Positions 16,007-25,646 of a DNA stretch of 64,000 bases are shown here, piece by piece (positions within the stretch are counted from its first letter, which is position 1; each line of letters starts with the position of its first letter). The notes below the pieces were generated by a model. That model did no database searches. It saw only the letters and a program-made list of their open reading frames with translations, and was not told the DNA's origin. Source of the stretch: an uncultured Amylibacter sp. (GTDB lineage: Bacteria; Pseudomonadota; Alphaproteobacteria; Rhodobacterales; Rhodobacteraceae); NCBI GenBank assembly GCA_947497475.1, contig CANMGS010000002.1, positions 682,001 through 746,000 of the forward strand, read 5' to 3'. Both the position numbers and the translations under genes were made by a program.

Positions 16007-16038
16007 GAAGTGAACGATCTAAAGAGATCGTTCACTTC
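16007..16038 (+). terminator. Hairpin after the small membrane peptide gene
   Basis: GAAGTGAACGATCT-AAAG-AGATCGTTCACTTC, a perfect 14-bp stem starting 7 bp after the stop codon. The following bases (TAACTTAA) are not a strong T-run, but the stem is long. Confidence 0.65.
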
Positions 16039-16103
16039 TAACTTAATACCGGTTTTGCTAAGATCACCTTGACCCTAACCATATGCTCTGCCATCTGGTC
16101 GGC

Positions 16104-17987
16104 ATGATACGTATCGATGACATTTCCTATTCTATTCAAGGTCGCCAACTATTGGCGGGCGCCTCTGCAACTATTCCATATGGCCATAAAGTGGGCATCG
16201 TTGGCCGTAATGGGACAGGTAAAACCACCCTATTCCATTTAACCACAGGTAAGCTGATCCTTGATGGTGGTACAATCACCACAGCCAAGGGGTTGCGCGT
16301 GGGTGGTGTTAGCCAAGAAGTTCCGTCTAATGATATAAGCTTGCTGGATACAGTTTTGGCTGCAGATACAGAACGTGCAGCCTTAATGGCAGAAGCTGAA
16401 ACGGCCCAAGACCCTGATCGTATTGGAGAAATTTACGAACGCCTGACCGCAATTGACGCCTATTCAGGTGAAGCACGTGCTGCAAGCATTCTAAACGGCC
16501 TTGGTTTTGACCGCGAAGCACAATTGCGAGCTTGTTCTGAATTTTCTGGCGGTTGGCGTATGCGTGTGGCCCTTGCTGGTGTTCTATTCTGGCAACCAGA
16601 AATCCTGATGCTCGATGAACCTACCAACTATTTGGACCTTGAAGGTACGATATGGTTGGAAAACTATCTGGCCAAATACCCGCATACAGTATTGATCATT
16701 TCGCATGACCGTACCCTGTTGAATAAATCAGTTAATTCAATTTTACACCTCTATGATCAAAAACTGAACCTTTACCAAGGGAACTATGACACATTTGACT
16801 CTGTTCGCCGTGCTAAATTGGCAGAACAAGCTTCTATGGCGAAGAAACAAGATGCCGCGCGTGAGCATTTACAGTCTTTTGTAGATCGTTTTCGTGCGAA
16901 AGCTTCTAAAGCCAAACAAGCGCAGTCACGTTTGAAAATGTTGGAAAAGATGGAACCTATTGCCTCTTCTGTCGAGAACGCAGTGGCAACATTCAATTTT
17001 CCAGAACCAACAGAATTATCTCCACCTATTCTACGCTTAGATGGCGTTGATGTTGGTTATGATGGCACGTCTATTTTACGCAATCTAAATCTACGGATTG
17101 ATCAAACAGATCGCATTGCTTTATTGGGCGCTAATGGCCAAGGTAAATCTACACTTTCCAAGCTGTTGGCAGACAAACTTCAACCAATGGAAGGGAAACT
17201 TGTTCGCTCTTCTAAGTTAAAGATTGGTTATTTTGCTCAACACCAAGTTGATGAACTGCATCTTGATGAAACGCCATTACAGCACATTCAACGTGAGCGT
17301 CCTCAAGAAGGTCAAGCACGCTTGCGCGCACGTCTTGCTGCTGGTGGTGTTGGTCAGGAACAAGTCGATACACTAGTCGGAAAACTATCTGGTGGGCAAA
17401 AAGCGCGTTTATCGTTGCTTTTAGCTACATTAGAAGCCCCTCACCTTGTTATCCTCGACGAACCGACAAACCACTTGGATATTGAAAGCCGCGAAGCATT
17501 AGCCATGGCATTAGCTGGCTATCAAGGGGCTGTGGTGCTTGTGAGCCATGATCCGCATTTGATTAATGCCATTGCAGATCAACTGTGGTTGGTTAAAGAC
17601 GGCACAGTGAAGCCATTCCTTGAAGATATGGAAGCCTACAAAACACTTCTATTGTCAGAACGTGGTGCTGGTGGTGCCGCTTCGGAGCAGAAGAAGAAAA
17701 AAGAAAAAGGCCCGAAAGTTAAACGCTTGTCCAATTCAGAACGTAAAAAACTGACAACTCCGTTAAAAGAAGAAGTGACCAAATGCGAAGAACGCATTGA
17801 AAAACTGGAAGAAATGAAGGTGAAGATAGCTGATATGATGGCTGATCCAAATTTTTACGCCCCTGAAAATGCTTCTAAAATCGAAGATTTAACCAAAAAA
17901 CACGGAGAAATCTTGCAAGCGATGGAAAAAGCTGAAACCCTTTGGGAAACTGCAGTTGAAGCTTTGGAAGCCGCAAGACGTAAATGA
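16104..17987 (+). CDS. ABC-F family ATPase (Uup/EttA group)
   Basis: ATG at 16104 (MIRIDDISYSIQGRQLL) is preferred over 16083 because ABC-F proteins begin at the first beta strand; 627 aa. Two ABC domains without membrane segments: Walker A GRNGTGKTT and GANGQGKST, signatures FSGGWRMR and LSGGQKAR, Walker B MLDEPTNYLD and ILDEPTNHLD. A linker region (about 240-290) lies between them and a charged coiled-coil C-terminus follows (EEVTKCEERIEKLEEMK). ABC-F proteins act on the ribosome or in DNA metabolism, and the C-terminal coil resembles Uup. marC follows with a 4-bp ATGA overlap. Confidence 0.92.
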   Translation: MIRIDDISYSIQGRQLLAGASATIPYGHKVGIVGRNGTGKTTLFHLTTGKLILDGGTITTAKGLRVGGVSQEVPSNDISLLDTVLAADTERAALMAEAETAQDPDRIGEIYERLTAIDAYSGEARAASILNGLGFDREAQLRACSEFSGGWRMRVALAGVLFWQPEILMLDEPTNYLDLEGTIWLENYLAKYPHTVLIISHDRTLLNKSVNSILHLYDQKLNLYQGNYDTFDSVRRAKLAEQASMAKKQDAAREHLQSFVDRFRAKASKAKQAQSRLKMLEKMEPIASSVENAVATFNFPEPTELSPPILRLDGVDVGYDGTSILRNLNLRIDQTDRIALLGANGQGKSTLSKLLADKLQPMEGKLVRSSKLKIGYFAQHQVDELHLDETPLQHIQRERPQEGQARLRARLAAGGVGQEQVDTLVGKLSGGQKARLSLLLATLEAPHLVILDEPTNHLDIESREALAMALAGYQGAVVLVSHDPHLINAIADQLWLVKDGTVKPFLEDMEAYKTLLLSERGAGGAASEQKKKKEKGPKVKRLSNSERKKLTTPLKEEVTKCEERIEKLEEMKVKIADMMADPNFYAPENASKIEDLTKKHGEILQAMEKAETLWETAVEALEAARRK

Positions 17988-18598
17988 TTGAATTTTATAT
18001 CACAGCCTTTGTTACGCTTTTCTTGGTAATAGACCCTATTGGGTTGTTACCGATGTTTATTTCCCTGACGTATGATCATGCTCCAAAACGCGCAAGTATT
18101 GCTATTCGAGCCTGTTTAATTGCAATCGTTATCCTTGCTGTTTTTGGACTTGTTGGTGAAAAACTCTTAGATTTCATCGGTATTGGGTTACCTGCTTTCC
18201 GTATTTCTGGTGGTTTATTATTATTCCTGATTGCCGTTGAAATGTTGTTTAACAAACGCGCACAACGTCGCGAAGAACAATCCGAAGATACGCCCGAAGG
18301 CGATGATCCTTCTGTCTTCCCTCTTGCAACGCCATTGATTGCCGGCCCTGGCGCTATGGCTGCCATGATCCTTTTGGCAAGTGACATGCAAAATTCACCC
18401 ACTGCAATTGCAGTTGTAATGGCCGCTATGGTTAGTGTTGTTGCTTTGGTTGGTTTTGGCTTTCTGATGGGAAATGCATTGGAACGCCTTTTAGGCAAGA
18501 CGGGCATTACAGTGATCACGCGTTTGATGGGAATGCTTTTGGCAGCTTTATCTGTTCAGTTCGTTGTTGATGGCTTACGTGGATTGGGTGTTTTGTAA
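17984..18598 (+). CDS. MarC family integral membrane protein
   Basis: 204 aa with six predicted hydrophobic spans, the MarC/UPF0056 layout: N-terminal FVTLFLVIDPIGLLPMF, a conserved RISGGLLLFLIAVEML, a hydrophilic loop near residues 90-105, and PLATPLIAGPGAMAAMI. The family's transport function is unproven, and the original link to multiple antibiotic resistance was withdrawn. It overlaps the ABC-F gene by 4 bp and the protease gene by 1 bp, so the three form one operon. Confidence 0.93.
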   Translation: MIEFYITAFVTLFLVIDPIGLLPMFISLTYDHAPKRASIAIRACLIAIVILAVFGLVGEKLLDFIGIGLPAFRISGGLLLFLIAVEMLFNKRAQRREEQSEDTPEGDDPSVFPLATPLIAGPGAMAAMILLASDMQNSPTAIAVVMAAMVSVVALVGFGFLMGNALERLLGKTGITVITRLMGMLLAALSVQFVVDGLRGLGVL

Positions 18599-19179
18599 TG
18601 ACAGTCGATGATAAAGCATATTTATTTTATCTGGTTATACTGCTTGTCATGGTTGCGGTCTGGTTTTTGTACGATCGCCGTGAAACCATCAGCCAATCCT
18701 TACAACAGGCGCTGATATGGGGATTAATCTTTGTTGGAATGATCACGGCATATGGCTTTAAAGATGTGTTTCAAGCGCAAATATTTCCTTCTTCTGCCGT
18801 TCAAAACGGCGAAGGTAGCGTTACTTTGACCCGAGCAAATGATGGGCATTTTTATGCAACTTTGGCTGTGAATGGGCGAGATGTTGAGTTTGTAGTAGAT
18901 ACAGGTGCCACCTCTATTGTCCTGAGTCAGGACGATGCACAAGCCATTGGAATTGATGTGGAAAATCTAAATTACTTTGGAAAGTCATATACCGCAAATG
19001 GTGTCGTTGATACTGCATCCATTCGACTAAATCATATTACACTGGGCGATATAACTTTTTATGATATGCGCGCATCCGTGAATGGTGGCGAGCTTTTTGG
19101 ATCGTTATTGGGGATGGATTATATCAATCAATTTTCCGAGTTTAAAATTAGCGGAAACACGTTAACATTGACACGTTAA
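18598..19179 (+). CDS. Membrane-anchored retropepsin-like aspartic protease
   Basis: 193 aa. Two hydrophobic stretches at the N-terminus (about 7-22 and 37-55) anchor a C-terminal domain with the aspartyl protease motif FVVDTGATSIVLS, followed by LGDITFYDMRASV and GSLLGMDYINQF. This is the single-domain clan AA family common in alphaproteobacteria, which would act as a dimer, probably facing the periplasm. Third gene of the ABC-F/marC operon, and convergent with holC with a 4-bp overlap. Confidence 0.88.
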   Translation: MTVDDKAYLFYLVILLVMVAVWFLYDRRETISQSLQQALIWGLIFVGMITAYGFKDVFQAQIFPSSAVQNGEGSVTLTRANDGHFYATLAVNGRDVEFVVDTGATSIVLSQDDAQAIGIDVENLNYFGKSYTANGVVDTASIRLNHITLGDITFYDMRASVNGGELFGSLLGMDYINQFSEFKISGNTLTLTR

Positions 19180-19640
19180 GTGTTCTTTTCCGCTTTCATT
19201 TGCCAACGCCCCGTTTCTTGGCTCCAGTATTTGGCGGCAATTCCTGCATCGGTAAGTAATTTCCAATCTGCCCTCGCATCCTGAACAGATGCATCTTCAT
19301 TCCCATTAAAGATTAGACTGACACGCTCGTATTGCGCGACCTCTTCTGGCGTTGTCTTCGCGCCATATACCAACATCATAGCTTTTGCTTTATTTGTGTT
19401 TTCACCATTTGTACTTAGCAATACAGGTTGGTCTGCATCATGTGGCCCACCACTTATGCCATGTGGCAAGAATTGTGGGGAATTACCGCCCCACAATTGT
19501 GTATCAATCCAGCCTAAACGCCCCTCGTCCCCAGATTTCACCAGAACCCGCCAATTGTTTTGAAGCGTGCGTTCCAGTAGTTGAGGTAAGGTTTGCTCTA
19601 ATAATGAACTGGTCAAGTGATAGAAAAAGACTTCGGCCAT
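19176..19640 (-). CDS. holC: DNA polymerase III chi subunit
   Basis: 154 aa, the usual size of HolC. The conserved start (EVFFYHLTSSLLEQTLPQLL) and the segments WIDTQLW, FLPHG and LSTNGENTNKA fit the chi family. Chi links the clamp loader to single-stranded DNA-binding protein at the replication fork. The start overlaps the pepA stop by one base, and pepA-holC is a common pair in proteobacteria. Confidence 0.93.
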   Translation of the reverse strand: MAEVFFYHLTSSLLEQTLPQLLERTLQNNWRVLVKSGDEGRLGWIDTQLWGGNSPQFLPHGISGGPHDADQPVLLSTNGENTNKAKAMMLVYGAKTTPEEVAQYERVSLIFNGNEDASVQDARADWKLLTDAGIAAKYWSQETGRWQMKAEKNT

Positions 19641-21109
19641 TATTCCGCTTCGTGATTATCCGCAATGTAACGATTTAAAGCACGCACGCCCCAACCTGTT
19701 GCGCCTTTGGGTGCAAAGTCTGTTTCTGTTTTAACAGAAGCCACACCTGCGATATCTAGATGTATCCATGGCATATCCTCTTGAATAAAACGCTGTAAGA
19801 ATTGCGCCGCAGTGATAGAACCCGCAGCACGGCCACCAACGTTTTTAATATCTGCAATACGCGATTTGATCAGTTTATCATAACCAGCACCAAGCGGCAT
19901 ACGCCACGCACCTTCGCGTTCGATATTCGCGGCATTTAAGAATTTGCGTGACAACTCATCGTTATTTGAGAACACACCAGCATTTTCATGGCCCAGACCA
20001 ATGATGATAGCGCCAGTCAAAGTCGCAAGATTAATAACCCCAGTTGGTTTAAAAGTTTCTTGAGCATACCAAAGAACATCCGCCAGAACCAAACGGCCTT
20101 CGGCATCTGTGTTAATGACCTCAATTGTGTCACCCTTCATAGATTTCACAACATCACCTGGGCGTTGTGCATTAGCATCTGGCATATTTTCAACAAGACC
20201 AACCAGACCAACAACATTGGCTTTAGCTTTACGCATTGCCAGTGTCTTCATCACACCAGCAACAACACCTGCACCGCCCATATCCATGGTCATATCTTCC
20301 ATACCGCCAGCAGGTTTTAAGGAAATACCACCCGTATCAAACACAACGCCCTTACCAACAAGTGCGAATGGCTGTTCTTTACCGCCGCCATTCCATTCCA
20401 TGATAACGATCTTTGATGGGCTTTCCGAGCCTTGGCCTACACCCAACAAGGAATGCATTCCAAGCTTTTCCATATCCGCCTCTTCCAAAGTTTTCACTTT
20501 AAGACCGTGGCTTTCAAGATCGTGTAAACGTTTTGCAAATTCAGTGGTTGTCAGGATATTCGCTGGTTCATTCACTAAATCACGGGTGAAAAACACACCT
20601 TCGGCAATTGCAGCTTTATCTGAATAATCCACTTCTGCTTCGGATGCATCATTCGCCATTACAGTTAGTTGACCAGAACCAATTGCATCTGATGTTTTAT
20701 GGTTATGGAATTCATATTGACGTAGTGCAAAGCCAAACGCCAATTCAGATGCACGTTTTCCTGTGCCTGTAAGCAATAAAACGTCATCACCTGCCGCAAG
20801 TTTAGCTAAGCTAGAACCCGCTGCACGTGCATCATCAACCGTCACACGTTTTGGCATTTTAATCACAATAACAGAATTTGCGGCCATTCCATTCGGCATA
20901 GACATCACATGGCATCCAGCATTTGGCATATCTTCGAATGTTTTGCTTTCAGCCAAGCGTACCAAACTGCGTTTCATTAATTTATTAACACGGCGTGCTG
21001 GCAATCCAATTTGCCCAGTTGGTGACATGAAAACAGCAACTTTACCTTCAAAAGCAGCAATACTGTCTAGATCAGTTTCAACAAATTTCGGGGTCATTGG
21101 GGCATTCAT
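19640..21109 (-). CDS. pepA: Leucyl aminopeptidase (M17)
   Basis: ATG at 21109 (MNAPMTPKFVE) is preferred over 21124 because AGGAG sits 6 bases before it; 489 aa. The M17 catalytic core is complete: VGKGVVFDTGGISLKP, MDMGGAGVV, NTDAEGRLVLADVLWY and the C-terminal RAAGSITAAQFLQRF. It is a hexameric two-metal cytosolic aminopeptidase, and in E. coli PepA also binds DNA. It is divergent from lptF and upstream of holC, with which it is co-transcribed. Confidence 0.95.
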   Translation of the reverse strand: MNAPMTPKFVETDLDSIAAFEGKVAVFMSPTGQIGLPARRVNKLMKRSLVRLAESKTFEDMPNAGCHVMSMPNGMAANSVIVIKMPKRVTVDDARAAGSSLAKLAAGDDVLLLTGTGKRASELAFGFALRQYEFHNHKTSDAIGSGQLTVMANDASEAEVDYSDKAAIAEGVFFTRDLVNEPANILTTTEFAKRLHDLESHGLKVKTLEEADMEKLGMHSLLGVGQGSESPSKIVIMEWNGGGKEQPFALVGKGVVFDTGGISLKPAGGMEDMTMDMGGAGVVAGVMKTLAMRKAKANVVGLVGLVENMPDANAQRPGDVVKSMKGDTIEVINTDAEGRLVLADVLWYAQETFKPTGVINLATLTGAIIIGLGHENAGVFSNNDELSRKFLNAANIEREGAWRMPLGAGYDKLIKSRIADIKNVGGRAAGSITAAQFLQRFIQEDMPWIHLDIAGVASVKTETDFAPKGATGWGVRALNRYIADNHEAE

Positions 21110-21251
21110 AGCGGGCTCCTGCAATTGGTTTTTCTTGATTTCATCAAGACCTAACGCGATTCAATCCAATTGACCACTATGGACTGTTGTTGGATAAGAA
21201 AATCCTGTAAAGAATCTGTAATCTATATGTTTGGTTTGGGGCCATAGCTGC

Positions 21252-22382
21252 GTGAAACTTGTTGATCAGTATATTGTTAGACAGCTCATTGGGCCTTTCC
21301 TGTTCTTTCTACTAATTTTTGCAGGTATTCTTTGGTTAAACCAAGCATTAAAAATCGTTGATGTTGTAATTGAAAATGGTCAACCTGGTATGGTGTTTGT
21401 TGAACTCAGCGCCTATCTGCTTCCTAGAGTTGTCGAAAGTGTTTTTCCAGTTGCAGCATTTGCTGCGGCTGTGTTTTTGACCAATCGTTTATATTCAGAA
21501 TCTGAGTACGCAGCTTTAAAGGCTGCAGGACAAACACCAATGCAGTTTGCACGACCCTTTATCATTTTTGGGATTATTTGTTTTGTATCGGTTTCCGCTT
21601 TGGCGCATTTCATCACACCAATCAGTAATAATGCATTCCAGAAACGTCAGCATGAAATTCGCCAAGAATTCCTTTCGCAGTTGATAAAAGAAGGATCATT
21701 TGTATCCCCTAAAAAAGGCGTGACGTTTTATTTCGGTAAAGTTCAAGACACTGGTTTATTGGAGGATGTCTTAATTCGCGAAATATCCGCTGATGGTAGA
21801 CAAACAATACATTCTGCGCCGTCAGGGCGCATTGTTGATAAAGCGGATGCTGCAAAGTTGGTACTGATCACAGGGACATTACAACAATTCAACCCAGACA
21901 ATAGACTCTTAAATGTTGTCCAGTTCGATAGCCTTTCTTACGATCTCTCTCAATTTGCGAAGAACCTTGGCCCGCGTGAACAAAGTGCAGCAGAAACAAT
22001 TACACCTAATTTACCATGGTGGATATCTACAGCGTCTCAAAACGATCAGTTTGATGCAATTGATGCCCAATCACGTTTGGTAAAAGCACTCTTTTCATTA
22101 CTCATGCCACTTTTAGGGGCTGCTGTATTGTTTTCTGGTAACTTCAGTCGCGTTGGTTTTTTCTACCGGATTAGTTTTGCAATATTATTACTGTTCAGCT
22201 TGAATACGTTGCGTGGTGCTACGGAAAACTTTGTAATAAAATCCCCATCATTTTCATTCGTTTTATATTCGCCATTAGCCTTATCATTCATAATAATTGC
22301 CACCTTGATCGTGATTACAACAAAAGGTTGGAATAGCTTTACTCTGTCCGATATTTTTAAAAAGCGGCAGGTATCAACATGA
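21252..22382 (+). CDS. lptF: LPS export ABC transporter permease LptF
   Basis: YjgP/YjgQ family permease: hydrophobic spans near the N-terminus (LIGPFLFFLLIFAGILWL), the conserved ESVFPVAAFAAAVFL, a large periplasmic beta-jellyroll domain in the middle (about 120-260) and three C-terminal spans. With LptG it forms the inner-membrane channel that extracts lipopolysaccharide. The start is uncertain: the track uses TTG at 21231, and GTG at 21252 (VKLVDQYIVRQL) is chosen as the better fit to the family, though neither has a strong ribosome binding site. It overlaps lptG by 4 bp. Confidence 0.9.
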   Translation: MKLVDQYIVRQLIGPFLFFLLIFAGILWLNQALKIVDVVIENGQPGMVFVELSAYLLPRVVESVFPVAAFAAAVFLTNRLYSESEYAALKAAGQTPMQFARPFIIFGIICFVSVSALAHFITPISNNAFQKRQHEIRQEFLSQLIKEGSFVSPKKGVTFYFGKVQDTGLLEDVLIREISADGRQTIHSAPSGRIVDKADAAKLVLITGTLQQFNPDNRLLNVVQFDSLSYDLSQFAKNLGPREQSAAETITPNLPWWISTASQNDQFDAIDAQSRLVKALFSLLMPLLGAAVLFSGNFSRVGFFYRISFAILLLFSLNTLRGATENFVIKSPSFSFVLYSPLALSFIIIATLIVITTKGWNSFTLSDIFKKRQVST

Positions 22383-23479
22383 CTTTATATTGGTATTTTA
22401 CAAAAAAATTCGCAGGCGCGTTTGTTAGAGTGTTTTTAATAATTGGCTTATTAATATTCTTTGTTGATACGATGGAAAATATTCGCGCTTTGTCATCGTC
22501 TGGCATAACTTTCCCCAAAGCAATGGCGCTTGCAAGCACACGTTCCCCTTCATTCATACGAGAAGCCATGCCTATTATTGTCATGCTTGCGGGGTTAACT
22601 TTTTGTGTGGGCTTAGCGCGTTCAAACGAATTCGTCGTATCTCGTGCCGCAGGGGTGTCAGCCTTAAAAGGCTTAACATTTCCGATGAGTACAGCATTTT
22701 TAATAGGCCTTGTCTCAATTTTGTTCTTAAATCCATTGGTCGCAAGTTTTTCCACCTATTATGATACCTTAAAAGACGAATATCTGGGACGCACACCAAA
22801 AACAGTTGTCGTAAATGAAGATGGATTTTGGTTGCGCCAGAAAAACGATACTGGCCATATTGTTATTACAGCTGAACAAGCCAACCAAAATGGAACACGT
22901 TTACGCGATGTTACCATGATAGAGTTTGACCAAAACAACAATGCTGTCAGCCGTATAGTCGCAGCCACAGCAACCTTATCAAATAATGAGTGGGTACTTA
23001 TTAGAACAAAGAAATGGGATCTATCATCAATTAATGCCAACCCTGAGGCCAACTCTGAATTAAAATCCGTCATACGTATTCCGACTACAATAACCAGCGA
23101 ACAGATTTTAGAAGGATATCCAAAGCCAGAGACTGTTGTCATTTGGGATCTTCCAAAGTTTGTAGTAGCGATGGAGAGTGCTGGTTTTTCATCCCTACAA
23201 CATCGTGTTCATTTACAAATGGAGCTTGCGCGACCTATTTTATTTGCAGCGATGCTTATAATCGGAGCCGTGTTTACATTACAAAATGCACGGTTAGGTA
23301 ATTTAGGTATTTCCGTATTATTGGCACTTTTATGTGGGTTTTCTCTACATTTTTTGCAAAACCTTGCTAGAACTCTTGGAGAGGCTGGAGAGATTCCCAT
23401 ATTTTTTGCAGCTTGGGCACCACCGATTGCAGCTTTTTTAGCGGCTATTGCGTTGTTTTTACATTTAGAGGACGGATAA
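22379..23479 (+). CDS. lptG: LPS export ABC transporter permease LptG
   Basis: 366 aa, the second YjgP/YjgQ permease: N-terminal anchor LYWYFTKKFAGAFVRVFL, VVSRAAGVSALKG, a periplasmic domain (about 125-260) and three C-terminal spans ending near the stop. It pairs with LptF in the LptB2FG transporter, which moves lipopolysaccharide from the inner membrane to the periplasmic bridge. The 4-bp overlap with lptF implies coupled translation in equal amounts. lptD follows after 5 bp, tying the two ends of the export route into one operon. Confidence 0.95.
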   Translation: MTLYWYFTKKFAGAFVRVFLIIGLLIFFVDTMENIRALSSSGITFPKAMALASTRSPSFIREAMPIIVMLAGLTFCVGLARSNEFVVSRAAGVSALKGLTFPMSTAFLIGLVSILFLNPLVASFSTYYDTLKDEYLGRTPKTVVVNEDGFWLRQKNDTGHIVITAEQANQNGTRLRDVTMIEFDQNNNAVSRIVAATATLSNNEWVLIRTKKWDLSSINANPEANSELKSVIRIPTTITSEQILEGYPKPETVVIWDLPKFVVAMESAGFSSLQHRVHLQMELARPILFAAMLIIGAVFTLQNARLGNLGISVLLALLCGFSLHFLQNLARTLGEAGEIPIFFAAWAPPIAAFLAAIALFLHLEDG

Positions 23480-23484
23480 CAACA

Positions 23485-25629
23485 ATGATCTTGAAACTTA
23501 TATCAAGCGCTTTGTTGGCTGCTAGTTTACTCTCATCCTCTTCATCATATGCATTAGCACAATCAAAGAAACCCGTTGGTTTACTAGCAGATACAGTAGA
23601 TTATAATGCACGCTCCAATCTTTTAAGTGCAACTGGAAATGTGCGGATTGTTTCTGAAGGCCAAATTCTTTCTGCAAAGACAGTAATCTTCAACCAAGCT
23701 ACTGGGCGTTTAACTATCCCAGGCGGTTTTACAATTACCAATCCAGACGGTAGCGTTTTAACTGGAACAGATGCAGACTTATCAGCTGACTTAGAAAATA
23801 ACATTATTAAGGGCGCACGCCTGTTAATTGCCAACCAATTCCAATTGGCAGCAGATCAAGCTCAGTATAAGGAAAACCGGTTTAAAATTCTTGACCGCGT
23901 TGTTGCAAGCACCTGCTATATTTGTAAGTCAGATCCCATTCCATTTTGGCAAATAAGATCAAATCGCGTCATTCACGATGAACTGGAAAGACAGCTATAC
24001 TTTGAGAAAGCACGGTTAGAATTTCTGGGAGTTCCAGTGCTTTATGCGCCACGGTTACGTTTGCCAGATCCAACCGTAGATCGCGCATCTGGTTTTTTAG
24101 TTCCATCATTTTTCACATCTGATCTTTTACAATTTGGGGGAAAGATACCATATTTCTATAAAATTGATGATCATTCAGATGCAACATTCACCGCTTTTTT
24201 TGCATCAGTAGGTAGTTTTGTAACAGAAGTAGAATATCGCAGAGAAACAAAAAATGGCAGTTACAAATTTGATGGCTCAATTCTACTATTGGATGGGCTA
24301 GACAATAACCCTTTTAGATCTTCTTTAAAAGGCGAAGGGCGTTTTCGCTTACGTCATAATTTTGAGTGGGGTTTTACGGTTGATGTTACATCAGACAGAA
24401 CTTACCGCGCCCAATATGGATTTGAAGATGAAGATTCAGTGACTGCGCAAGATAGGTTATTATCTGAAATTTATCTTGAGCAGAACCGCGCAAACAGCTT
24501 CTTTAAAATCAGTGCAGCTAGTATCCAAAGTTTACGAACGAATGAAATTGACGCTCAAATTCCATTGGTTCTACCTGAAGTGTACTGGCGTAATATTCAA
24601 GAAGCTCCACTGGTTGGCGGCAAACTTGCTCTAGAAGCAAATTCCACAACACTATTGCGCTCTTCAGGTAACCGCTTTAGCCGCATTGGGTTTGGCGCAG
24701 ACTGGCAACGTGAATGGAGCCTTAAAAATGGGCTTTTGATTGGTGCTCGTGGTGAATTAGACGCTGAATATTATACATTAGATAATTTCACAGGATTTAC
24801 AGGCTCAACTGCATCTCGCGTCACCCCCACCATATCTGCTGATATTCGATTGCCTTTATCTAAAACAAGTAAAAACGCTATTCATATTATTGAGCCAATC
24901 GTGCAAATCATATGGAATGAAGACGTACAGTCAAATACACCAAACGCAGATAGTGTTCAGGTGGAATTCGAAGAAACAAATCTGTTTTCAACAAACCGTT
25001 TTCCAGGATTTGATCAACAAGAGTTAGGTTTACGTGCCAATGTAGGTGTAAATTACACACGCTACGACCCATCAGGTTGGAATATAAGTGGAACTGTTGG
25101 TCGTATTTTTAGAGAACGTGATTTGGGTCAGTTTTCAAATGCTACAGGTCTATCAGGAAAGAACTCTGATTGGGTAAGCGCCGTTTCATTAGAGTTCCCT
25201 AATTCATTAACATTTTCAAATAGAACACTCTTTAGTAGCGACTTTGAGTTATCCAAAAATGAGACAAGCTTAGAATTTATCTATAAGAAATTGAAGACAG
25301 ATATTAGCTATTTGCAACTTGAAGAAGATGTGGTTGCTGGAGCCAGTGATCGCCGTAGAGAAGCAACATTAAAATTGGATTATACCCCCAACGATAACTG
25401 GACATATTTAGCCGAGTGGCGCCACGATTTTGTGACTGATAGCGCTATTGAAGGCGAGTTTGGCCTACAGTATGAAAATGAATGTGTGAAGGTCGATCTT
25501 TCCCTCTCGCTTCAATACGCTGCCTCTGGTACTGTAACATCAACAAAAGAATTGGGATTAACCGTCTCGCTAATAGGAATAGGTAATAAAGCACGTGCGA
25601 AACGACGTCGTCATAGCTGCGCTTTTTAA
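23485..25629 (+). CDS. lptD: LPS assembly outer-membrane protein LptD
   Basis: ATG at 23485 (MILKLISSALLAASLL) starts a signal peptide and replaces the track start at 23413, which lies inside lptG; 714 aa. After cleavage near YALA comes the OstA/LptA-like domain (LLADTVDYNARSNLLSATGNV), then the long beta-barrel with alternating aromatic strands. Cysteines in ASTCYICKSD and in the C-terminal ECVKVD and HSCAF could form the inter-domain disulfides known for LptD. It inserts lipopolysaccharide into the outer leaflet with LptE, which is not in this window. Confidence 0.93.
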   Translation: MILKLISSALLAASLLSSSSSYALAQSKKPVGLLADTVDYNARSNLLSATGNVRIVSEGQILSAKTVIFNQATGRLTIPGGFTITNPDGSVLTGTDADLSADLENNIIKGARLLIANQFQLAADQAQYKENRFKILDRVVASTCYICKSDPIPFWQIRSNRVIHDELERQLYFEKARLEFLGVPVLYAPRLRLPDPTVDRASGFLVPSFFTSDLLQFGGKIPYFYKIDDHSDATFTAFFASVGSFVTEVEYRRETKNGSYKFDGSILLLDGLDNNPFRSSLKGEGRFRLRHNFEWGFTVDVTSDRTYRAQYGFEDEDSVTAQDRLLSEIYLEQNRANSFFKISAASIQSLRTNEIDAQIPLVLPEVYWRNIQEAPLVGGKLALEANSTTLLRSSGNRFSRIGFGADWQREWSLKNGLLIGARGELDAEYYTLDNFTGFTGSTASRVTPTISADIRLPLSKTSKNAIHIIEPIVQIIWNEDVQSNTPNADSVQVEFEETNLFSTNRFPGFDQQELGLRANVGVNYTRYDPSGWNISGTVGRIFRERDLGQFSNATGLSGKNSDWVSAVSLEFPNSLTFSNRTLFSSDFELSKNETSLEFIYKKLKTDISYLQLEEDVVAGASDRRREATLKLDYTPNDNWTYLAEWRHDFVTDSAIEGEFGLQYENECVKVDLSLSLQYAASGTVTSTKELGLTVSLIGIGNKARAKRRRHSCAF

Positions 25630-25646
25630 ACCAAACAGGTGATAAA

